From Mycobacterium sp. 1274761.0 (GTDB lineage: Bacteria; Actinomycetota; Actinomycetes; Mycobacteriales; Mycobacteriaceae), in assembly GCF_001668615.1 (NCBI RefSeq), contig NZ_LZMC01000010.1, forward strand, positions 1 through 38,421: DNA of 38,421 nt. Reading direction: 5' to 3'. Below are positions 8,960 to 15,181 of this stretch, piece by piece. Each line of letters begins with the position of its first letter. Within the stretch, counting starts at the first letter, position 1. The notes beneath the pieces were generated by a model that was not told the DNA's origin, searched no databases, and saw nothing but the letters and a program-made list of their open reading frames with translations. Both the position numbers and the translations under genes were made by a program.

Positions 8960-10411
8960 ATGTCGCCGTTTTCCCGGATCGCCTCGGTACCTGTGGCGTC
9001 GGCGGCGGCCGTCGGCCTCGTGGTCTCGATCGTCGTCGCGCCACCCGCCACCGCCGAGCCCTGCACGGGTGCTGCCGCCGAGGCTCAGCCGCCCGCCACG
9101 CCGAACGCAACGGCGACTCCGGCGCTGCCGGGGGTGAGTGGACCGCCGATCGGGCACCGGCCGACCAAGGCGAAAGACAGTGCGCCGCTTCCGAACTTGG
9201 GCAGGCTGTCGCGGTCGATTCTTAGCGCGTTCACGCCGCAGTCCGCTCGGGTGCAACAGCAGGCCGGCGTGGCGCCTCCACCGGCTCCCCCGCCACCGGT
9301 TCCCGACGCAGCGCCCATCGCTGCACCCGCACCGCCCCAGCCCGCGCCGCCCGGCCCGGCGCCGGCGCCGGATCCCGGTTCCCCGCCGGGCACCTCCCTC
9401 GTCGGCTGGGTTACCGGACCGCACAGCCCCAACGACACCATCAAGCGGTTTGCGATCACCGGTACCGACCTCGGAATCATGTGGGACAACGGTGATCCCG
9501 TGAACAACCAGGTGCTGATGGCTTTCGGTGACACCATCGGGTACTGCAGTGTGCGCGGTAAGCAGTGGCGGTACAACACCATGTTCCGTACCAACGACCG
9601 GTCGCTGGGCGAGACGATCAGCATCCCCGACGGCGTGGTCAACAACAAATATTCGGGCTCACCGCTGTGGGCGCCTGCGCTGTCCAAGCAGATCGTCAAC
9701 AGCATCAAATTCGCGCCATCGGAGACCGGAATCATTCCGACATCCGGAATAGCCGTCGGGACAACGCAATACATGAGCTTCATGTCGATCAGAAGCTGGG
9801 ACAGTCCCGGTTCCTGGACGACTAACTTCTCAGCGGTGGCGGTGTCCCCAGACAACGGTGAGCACTGGGGCGTCTACCCGCAAAGCGTCCGGCCGGCGTC
9901 TCAGGACGCGACGCCGAAGGTCCCGTATGTTCCTGGCGGCGAGAAGTTTCAGGTCGGCTCGTTTCTGAAAACCGGCGACGGCTACCTGTACTCCTTCGGC
10001 ACCCCGTCCGGGCGTGGCGGACCGGCGTTCGTGTCGCGCGTACCGCAGAACCTGGTTCCCGAACTCAGCCGCTACGAGTATTGGGACGGCGGCAACTGGG
10101 TGCCGAGAGACCCCGGCGCCGCGCAGCCGGTGATCCCTGGCCCCATCGGTGAGATGTCGGTGCAATACAACACCCACCTCAAGCAGTTCTTGGCGCTGTA
10201 CTGCAACGGCAACAACGACGTGGTGGCGCGCACCGCCCCTGCACCACAGGGGCCGTGGGGTCCCGAACAGATGCTCGTCTCGTCCTTCGACTTCCCCGGC
10301 GGCATCTATGCGCCGTATCTGCATCCGTGGTCGACGGGCAAGGAGATCTACTACAACCTCTCACTGTGGTCGGACTACAACGTGATGTTGATGAAGACGG
10401 TGTTGCCGTAG
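8960..10411 (+). CDS. Secreted DUF4185 protein, probable D-arabinan-active glycoside hydrolase (GH183-like)
   Basis: A 483-residue exported protein. The signal peptide is residues ~1-32 (VASAAAVGLVVSIVV, cleavage after ATA), followed by a long Pro/Ala-rich linker to about residue 150 and a DUF4185 beta-propeller-like domain. LMAFGDTIGYC, SGSPLWAPAL, AVAVSPDNGEHWG, FQVGSFLKTGDGYLYSFGTPSGR and EMSVQYNTHLKQFLALYCN look like propeller blades. As I recall, DUF4185 proteins were recently shown to include endo-D-arabinanases (family GH183) that cut mycobacterial arabinogalactan or lipoarabinomannan. The ATG at 8960 has AAAGGTG upstream. The flavin reductase gene begins 16 bases later. Function is by family only. 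Confidence 0.85.
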   Translation: MSPFSRIASVPVASAAAVGLVVSIVVAPPATAEPCTGAAAEAQPPATPNATATPALPGVSGPPIGHRPTKAKDSAPLPNLGRLSRSILSAFTPQSARVQQQAGVAPPPAPPPPVPDAAPIAAPAPPQPAPPGPAPAPDPGSPPGTSLVGWVTGPHSPNDTIKRFAITGTDLGIMWDNGDPVNNQVLMAFGDTIGYCSVRGKQWRYNTMFRTNDRSLGETISIPDGVVNNKYSGSPLWAPALSKQIVNSIKFAPSETGIIPTSGIAVGTTQYMSFMSIRSWDSPGSWTTNFSAVAVSPDNGEHWGVYPQSVRPASQDATPKVPYVPGGEKFQVGSFLKTGDGYLYSFGTPSGRGGPAFVSRVPQNLVPELSRYEYWDGGNWVPRDPGAAQPVIPGPIGEMSVQYNTHLKQFLALYCNGNNDVVARTAPAPQGPWGPEQMLVSSFDFPGGIYAPYLHPWSTGKEIYYNLSLWSDYNVMLMKTVLP

Positions 10412-10427
10412 GCATATCCTCGAAGCG

Positions 10428-10922
10428 ATGAGCGGATCAGAAGCCTTCGATGACATCGTCGCAGCGCTCAACTATCCGATGTTCGTGGTGACAACCAAAG
10501 CCGACGATGGTGCCGTCGCAGGGTGTCTGGTGGGCTTCGCCAGCCAGACCAGCATCCGTCCGCCCCGGTTCCTCGTCGGGTTGTCGCGGAAGAATCGCAC
10601 CTTCCGCGTCGCGCAGCAGTCCACCCATCTGGCAGTCCACGTGCTGTCGCGCGAACATCTTGAAACCGCAGAACTGTTCGGAAGCGAGACCGGCGATGAG
10701 GTGGACAAGTTCGCCCGATGTGATTGGGAGGCAGGCCCTTCGGGGTTGCCGATACTGACCGACGCGTCGGCATGGTTCGTCGGGCGCATCGTCGATCGGT
10801 TCGATGTCGGCGATCACGTCGGCCATCTTTTGGAGCCCACCGACGGCGACGCATCCGAGATGTCGCGTGACTGGGTGTTGTTCGCCGACGTGCGGGATCT
10901 AAACCCGGGGCACGAAGCATGA
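10428..10922 (+). CDS. Flavin reductase-like FMN-binding protein
   Basis: A 164-residue split-barrel flavoprotein of the flavin reductase domain family. PMFVVTTKADDGAVAGCLVGFASQTSIRPPRFLVGLSRKNRTF is the typical FMN/FAD-binding core, followed by STHLAVHVLS and AELFGS. Such proteins reduce free flavin with NAD(P)H or act as small flavin-dependent reductases. Its stop overlaps the start of the next gene by 4 bases (ATGA), so the two are translationally coupled. The ATG at 10428 is the first in frame. Substrate unknown. Confidence 0.85.
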   Translation: MSGSEAFDDIVAALNYPMFVVTTKADDGAVAGCLVGFASQTSIRPPRFLVGLSRKNRTFRVAQQSTHLAVHVLSREHLETAELFGSETGDEVDKFARCDWEAGPSGLPILTDASAWFVGRIVDRFDVGDHVGHLLEPTDGDASEMSRDWVLFADVRDLNPGHEA

Positions 10923-11632
10923 CGCGGTTGACGAGCGTCACCGATCCGGACCAACTGGCAGGGCTCTACGCCGATGCGCCCGAGGGCGTTCGCGCGAACA
11001 TGATCTTCAGCGCCGATGGTGCCGCTGCTTTCGGTGGCCGCGCCGGCACGCTCTCATGCCCGGCCGACCAGCAGCTGCTCCGCGATCTGCGGGCGTTCGC
11101 CGACGTCGTGCTTGTCGGGGCGGGCACGGCGCGCGCCGAGCGGTACGGGCCGGCACGGTTCACTGCGGCACAGGATGTGCTGCGCGGAGCCGCTCAAGGC
11201 CTGCCGGTCCCGCCGATTGCGGTCGTCAGCCAGACGGGACAGCTGCCGCCGACGTTGTTCGTTGACCCAGCGCCGTCACCCATCCTGGTGACCAGTAAAA
11301 GCGCTGTGCGAACCCACTCGCTGGACAGCGACCCGCGGTGGAGGCTGCTGATGGCGGGCGAGGACTCCGTAGACCTCCCCGGGGCCGTACAACAGCTCCG
11401 CGCGTTGGGCATGCCGCGGATCCTGTGTGAGGGAGGCCCCACTCTTCTCGATCAACTCGTCGACGCGGACGTCGTCGACGAAATATGCGTGACCATCGCG
11501 CCGCTGTTGGCGGGCAGCCAACCCGTCGGCGTCCGTCCCCTGAGTCGCCAAGCCGTTCCGGCTTCCCTGGAACTGCGTCATGCGGTGTTGCACGACTCTT
11601 ATCTCTTCCTGCGCTACCGGCGCGGCACCTGA
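10919..11632 (+). CDS. RibD C-terminal-domain reductase
   Basis: A 237-residue dihydrofolate-reductase-fold protein of the RibD C-terminal domain family, alone without a deaminase domain. RANMIFSADGAAAFGGRAGTLS is the N-terminal substrate region, DVVLVGAGTARAERYGP the NADPH-binding strand, and ILCEGGPTLLDQLVDADVVDEICVT the glycine-rich C-terminal motif. Relatives reduce the pyrimidine intermediate of riboflavin synthesis, and a mycobacterial paralogue has been linked to dihydrofolate reduction. Coupled to the upstream flavin reductase. No other riboflavin genes are present, so the natural substrate is uncertain. Confidence 0.87.
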   Translation: MTRLTSVTDPDQLAGLYADAPEGVRANMIFSADGAAAFGGRAGTLSCPADQQLLRDLRAFADVVLVGAGTARAERYGPARFTAAQDVLRGAAQGLPVPPIAVVSQTGQLPPTLFVDPAPSPILVTSKSAVRTHSLDSDPRWRLLMAGEDSVDLPGAVQQLRALGMPRILCEGGPTLLDQLVDADVVDEICVTIAPLLAGSQPVGVRPLSRQAVPASLELRHAVLHDSYLFLRYRRGT

Positions 11633-11726
11633 CCGCTCTGGGTTGATCATGTCGAGCGGGGGGTACGGGGTGCTGTGCCGCGCGACTGCCGACTTCCACT
11701 CGACTGACCTCTCGCGGCGGCCACGC

Positions 11727-11927
11727 ATGCTCAAGAGGAAGCCGCCACCCGTGTCCGAAATCACTGAAGTCGAGCAGCTCCGTGCCGCACTGGAGGCGAT
11801 GGTCCGGCTCGAGCCTGATTCCCGCGAGGCGCTCCGTCGGATCCGTACCCTCGAAGAACTCGAGAAGTTCCTCGATGGCTTGGGGCGAAAAGACCCGAAA
11901 AGCGATGGCGGTGGTGGAGGGATTTGA
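11727..11927 (+). CDS. Small hypothetical protein ending in the tRNA-derived repeat
   Basis: A possible 66-codon gene. The central part (EITEVEQLRAALEAMV, then SREALRRIRTLEELEKFLDGL) looks like two amphipathic helices. The last codons (DGGGGGI, stop) are read from the left attachment repeat. Because the repeat equals the 3' end of tRNA-Ser, the same ending would be encoded before island insertion. Starts at 11649 (ATG) or 11751 (GTG) are also possible. No family recognised. Confidence 0.45.
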   Translation: MLKRKPPPVSEITEVEQLRAALEAMVRLEPDSREALRRIRTLEELEKFLDGLGRKDPKSDGGGGGI

Positions 11928-11932
11928 ACCCT
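11905..11932. repeat. Left attachment repeat (att), tRNA-Ser 3'-end copy
   Basis: 28 bases matching 22266-22293 at 27 positions. The only mismatch is T at 11915 against C at 22276, which would break the tRNA acceptor stem. It covers the CCA end, discriminator, 3' acceptor strand and half the T-arm; no D-arm or anticodon follows, so it is not a tRNA gene. Confidence 0.88.
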
Positions 11933-11979
11933 ATTCGGCTACCTGGTGGCTACTAACGGATACCACGTAGGCTGCGTAA

Positions 11980-12363
11980 ACCCATGACAGACAGGCCTAC
12001 CTCGATGCGTTCAACAACGGTGACGCGAAAGCGATGGCCGCAGCATGCGCCGACCCCATGCAGATTCTTGACGGAATGTCACCGCACGTGTGGCAGGGAC
12101 CGACTGCCGCCGAAGACTGGTACGCAGACGCACTGGCGGAGGGCGAACACCTCGGAGTGACCGATCACTACATCGGACTGGGCGAGCCGAAGCATGTTGA
12201 TGTCAACGGCGACTACGCCTACGTGTTCGCTCCCGCTACCTTCGACTACAACCGCCAGGGGCAAAGCGGTTAATCAACCGACGCGGGCTTTACGGTGGCG
12301 CTCCGAAAGGTTGACGGGAACTGGCGACTCACTGCCTGGGCGTGGTCGAAGGGCAACATATAA
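11980..12363 (+). pseudogene. NTF2-like/SnoaL-fold protein, truncated and with an in-frame stop
   Basis: The frame opens at AYLDAFNNGDAKAMAAACADP without any start codon after an upstream TAA, and runs through HYIGLGEPKHVDVNGDYAYVF to a TAA at 12271-12273. The same frame then continues as AGFTVALRKVDGNWRLTAWA to a stop at 12361-12363. This second part is the natural last strand pair of an NTF2-like domain, so one nonsense codon splits a single ancestral gene, and its 5' end is missing near the left island border. The first open part (from ATG 12034) might still be annotated as a 79-residue protein. Relatives are ketosteroid-isomerase-like proteins of varied function. Confidence 0.75.
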
Positions 12364-12420
12364 GGGCGAGGCCGCGCCAACGGAATGTTCAAGCCAATCG
12401 CTACCTCGGCGTGAGGGCCG

Positions 12421-13020
12421 TCAGGCTGCAGGGGATTCGTCCATGGCGAAATACCGGTACAGCGTCGCCCTGGACACCCCCAGGTACTTTGCGATGTCTC
12501 TGCCGGTATGGCCATCCGCCTTCATCCTCCGGGCGGTGGCGATGTGGTCGGAGTCAGATACCTTACGGGGCCGCCCGAACTTGGTGCCATTGGTGCGAGA
12601 CTCGGCTCTCTTCAGTGCCGTTCGTTCCTTGATCAGCTCGCGCTCGTACTCTGCCAGTGACCCAAGAACACCGATCATCATGCGCCCCGCTGGCGTGGAT
12701 GAGTCGATGCCGTCGGTGACCGACACCAGGGTGACGCCTCGTTCGGTCAGCTCTTTGACGGTCTGCAGGACGTGCAGCATGTTGCGGCCCAGCCGGTCCA
12801 ACTTCCACACCACGACCGTGTCGCCTTCGCGCACGTAGGCCAACAGGTCGGCGAGGCCTGGCCGGTCGTCGCGCGCACCCGACATGATGTCGGAGAACAC
12901 CTTGGTGACCCCGGCGGCTGCCAACGCCTCATCTTGTTGACTGAGTGTCTGGGAGACCGTGGAGACTCGGGTGTAGCCGATCCGAGCACCAGTGGCGGGC
13001 TTGTTGTCGCGATGACTCAT
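12421..13020 (-). CDS. Serine recombinase (resolvase/invertase family)
   Basis: A 199-residue small serine recombinase. IGYTRVSTVSQTLSQQ holds the nucleophilic serine (about residue 20). VVWKLDRLGRN and the AEYERELIKERT helix are the catalytic-domain hallmarks, and the C-terminal GRPRKVSDSD...DIAKYLGVSRATLYRYF is a Hin-type helix-turn-helix that binds the crossover site. All key arginines of the family appear present, so it looks active. TGTC-containing inverted and direct motifs lie directly upstream, as with Tn3-type resolvases and their res sites. No transposase or invertible segment was seen nearby. ATG start. Confidence 0.92.
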   Translation of the reverse strand: MSHRDNKPATGARIGYTRVSTVSQTLSQQDEALAAAGVTKVFSDIMSGARDDRPGLADLLAYVREGDTVVVWKLDRLGRNMLHVLQTVKELTERGVTLVSVTDGIDSSTPAGRMMIGVLGSLAEYERELIKERTALKRAESRTNGTKFGRPRKVSDSDHIATARRMKADGHTGRDIAKYLGVSRATLYRYFAMDESPAA

Positions 13021-13043
13021 AAGTGACGCAACGCCTCTTATGT

Positions 13044-13145
13044 GACATCCATTTCTGACACCGACTTTCGAGACAACCCGACCTGGGCGATCCGGTCAGC
13101 AAGAGCCAGGGATGCGGTGTCTCACATGTGATCGTTTTTGAGACA
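13044..13145. promoter_or_regulatory. Candidate res / recombinase binding site
   Basis: Upstream of the serine recombinase are a 28-bp dyad at 13118-13145 (outer arms TGTCTC/GAGACA) and three further TGTC half-sites on the minus strand (13044-13047, 13057-13060, 13072-13075) with partial agreement to TGTCTCnAAA. This layout resembles the multi-subsite res of small serine recombinases. Confidence 0.45.
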
Positions 13146-13262
13146 GGGCACACCGACAGCCACATGCAGCGATATACGCCCGCTGGACCGACGGCCCGCG
13201 ACAGGCTGCGTCGTGTCGCAGTAGTACGGACAACTACCGGCACGGACGCCTACCATGCCCAA

Positions 13263-13736
13263 ATGACTGAGCCGGTGATCGTCGAGGAATCGCGTTCGAT
13301 GTCAGTCAGCCTTGAGGCCGCTTTCCAGGGCACATTAATGATGGACGTGCCCTCTGTGTTCCACCGCTGGTACGGCCCGTTTCCTCCCATACGTCAGGTG
13401 CTCGACGACGCCAACACATGGGGCACAGTGGGCCAGACTCGAACACTGAAGATGGCTGGTGGCGGCAGCACCCTAGAGGAATTAATCAAGGTCGATGCGC
13501 CGCATTCCTTCGCCTACCACGTGCGAAACATCAGAGGGCCGTTGTCCTTCGTGGCCACTGGCATCGACGGCGAGTTCAAGTTCGCCGCTTCCGGGACAGA
13601 GACCACGGCCACGTGGCGCTGGTCGGTTCATCCGCGATCGGCCTTGACCCGACCCGCTGTCAAAATGCTTGGAAAGGCATGGCACGGTTGGGCGCGTCAA
13701 GCGCTGGAGGAACTGTCCATCCAGCTTGCCCGCTGA
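13263..13736 (+). CDS. SRPBCC (START-like) family protein
   Basis: A 157-residue protein with the helix-grip layout of the polyketide cyclase/dehydrase SRPBCC family: an N-terminal strand (IVEESRSMSVSLEAAFQGTL), a segment with WGTVGQTRTLKMAGGGSTLEEL, paired strands (SFAYHVRNIRGPLSF, GEFKFAASGTETTATWRWSVHP) and a long C-terminal helix (ALTRPAVKMLGKAWHGWARQALEELSIQL). Family members bind hydrophobic ligands in a deep pocket. The ATG at 13263 starts the fold; the open frame extends upstream to 13128 without domain similarity. It precedes the hydrolase-cyclase gene on the same strand by 91 bases. Ligand unknown. Confidence 0.78.
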   Translation: MTEPVIVEESRSMSVSLEAAFQGTLMMDVPSVFHRWYGPFPPIRQVLDDANTWGTVGQTRTLKMAGGGSTLEELIKVDAPHSFAYHVRNIRGPLSFVATGIDGEFKFAASGTETTATWRWSVHPRSALTRPAVKMLGKAWHGWARQALEELSIQLAR

Positions 13737-13827
13737 CTCCCCCGGCCATCCTGCAGCGTTCGGCCTGTGAAGAACGCCCTGGCTTGAATCAAGCGGAGCC
13801 GCTCCCTACTCGGCTTACACTTCCGCC

Positions 13828-15135
13828 GTGTTCTCCGAGACGCGCTATGCGATGAACGGGGACTTGCGCGTCGCCTATCGGGCATCGCCTCCGGGTGAGC
13901 GCGACATCGTGGTGGTCCCGAACTGGTTTACGTGCTGCGAGGTTCTTCCGGAGCTACCGTCCGTTCAAGGGTGGAATGAGGCGATGGCCTCGCTCGGTCG
14001 GCTGATTTTCTTCGATCAGCCGGGCACGGGGGCGTCTGATCCCATCGAGCTGGGCGCGTTGCCCACGTTGGAGCAATGGACCGACAGCATCACCTCGGTG
14101 CTCGACGACCTCGGGAGTCGCGAAGCGGTTCTAGTCGCGACGAACTGGGCATTCGCGCCCGCTGCGCTGTTCGCGGCGACACATCCGTCACGCACCACGG
14201 CGCTGGTCGTGCTCGGCGGTTTCGCAGATGCGGGCGGCACCGCATTCGCTCAAGATGAAACCAAAGCTGCGATATTCCGCTTGTGGGGCAGCGGCAAGAG
14301 TCAACATGGGTCTAATCCGGACATGCCGTGGAACGAGGAAATCAGGGCAACCTGGGCACGATTTGAGCGTCTGGCGGCCAGCCCAAAGACGGTGGCTCAG
14401 ATGGTGCCTCTCGCGCTGGAAATGGATGTGCGGGCGCTGCTTCCGACAGTGCGCGTGCCGACTCTTGTAGTCCAGCACTCCGACCACGTGTTGGTCCCGC
14501 TCGCGAAGGGCAAGTACATCGCTGACCGCATACCTGACGCGAAATACGTAGAGTTGCCGGGGCGCAATTTTTACTACTTCGTTGAACCGTGGCGTGCGTC
14601 TTTTCAAGAGATCGCCGAGTTCCTCACCGGGCATCAGGCAGAAGTAGCCGATGACCGCGTGCTTGCGACGGTGCTGTTCACCGACATCGTGAACTCCACT
14701 CGTCGCGCCGCAACGATGGGTGACCGTGACTGGCATGCGTTGCTTGATGCGCACGACGCCGTAGTCCGCGCACAGCTCAATCGTTTCCGAGGACGAGAGG
14801 TGAACAGCACGGGGGACGGCTTCCTCGCGACGTTCGATGGCCCTCAACGGGCGATCCGCTGTGCCCTGGCAATTCGCGACGCGGTGCAAGCACTCGGCAT
14901 CGAGGTGCGCGCGGGCCTGCACACCGGGGAATGCGAGATACGCGGGGACGACATCGGCGGCATCGCGGTGCACATCGGTGCGCGCGTGAGCGCCCTCGCG
15001 GGGGCCAATGAGGTACTCGTCTCAAGCACGCTGCGCGACCTCGTGATCGGGTCGGGGCTGGAGTTCGAGGAGCGCGGCGCTCATCACCTCAAAGGTGTGC
15101 CAGGCGAGTGGCACCTCTTCGCCGTCGCGTCTTAG
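13828..15135 (+). CDS. Alpha/beta-hydrolase-fold + class III nucleotide cyclase fusion
   Basis: 435 residues: an alpha/beta-hydrolase-like domain (about 1-265) and a class III cyclase domain (about 278-400), the architecture of mycobacterial Rv1900c-type proteins. The hydrolase part keeps the fold (FFDQPGTGASDP, VPTLVVQHSDHVLVP) but the nucleophile elbow reads ATNWAF, with no GxSxG, and the catalytic-His position reads GRNFYY, so it is probably a non-catalytic sensor. The cyclase keeps both metal aspartates (D286 in FTDIVNST, D330 in STGDG) and D375, but has N326 where purine-selecting Lys is usual and His382 where Asn is usual. GTG start. Converges on the STAND cyclase gene (46-base gap, with a small GTCCC/GGGAC hairpin). 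Activity and cAMP/cGMP choice are open. Confidence 0.9.
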   Translation: MFSETRYAMNGDLRVAYRASPPGERDIVVVPNWFTCCEVLPELPSVQGWNEAMASLGRLIFFDQPGTGASDPIELGALPTLEQWTDSITSVLDDLGSREAVLVATNWAFAPAALFAATHPSRTTALVVLGGFADAGGTAFAQDETKAAIFRLWGSGKSQHGSNPDMPWNEEIRATWARFERLAASPKTVAQMVPLALEMDVRALLPTVRVPTLVVQHSDHVLVPLAKGKYIADRIPDAKYVELPGRNFYYFVEPWRASFQEIAEFLTGHQAEVADDRVLATVLFTDIVNSTRRAATMGDRDWHALLDAHDAVVRAQLNRFRGREVNSTGDGFLATFDGPQRAIRCALAIRDAVQALGIEVRAGLHTGECEIRGDDIGGIAVHIGARVSALAGANEVLVSSTLRDLVIGSGLEFEERGAHHLKGVPGEWHLFAVAS

Positions 15136-15181
15136 CTACCGGTTCGGTCCCGCCGGGACAACGTGGTCTGCCGATCGGCAC

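Noticed and set aside
11905..11932. A second tRNA-Ser gene at the left repeat
   Set aside because: Only the 3' end is present; no T-loop completion, anticodon arm or 5' acceptor follows, and one base disrupts pairing.
12421..13262. Invertible promoter switch driven by the serine recombinase
   Set aside because: No pair of inverted crossover sites flanking a segment was found; the motif array looks more like a resolvase res site.
15147..15159. Terminator between the two convergent cyclase genes
   Set aside because: Only a 5-bp GTCCC/GGGAC stem without a T run; too weak to list as a feature.
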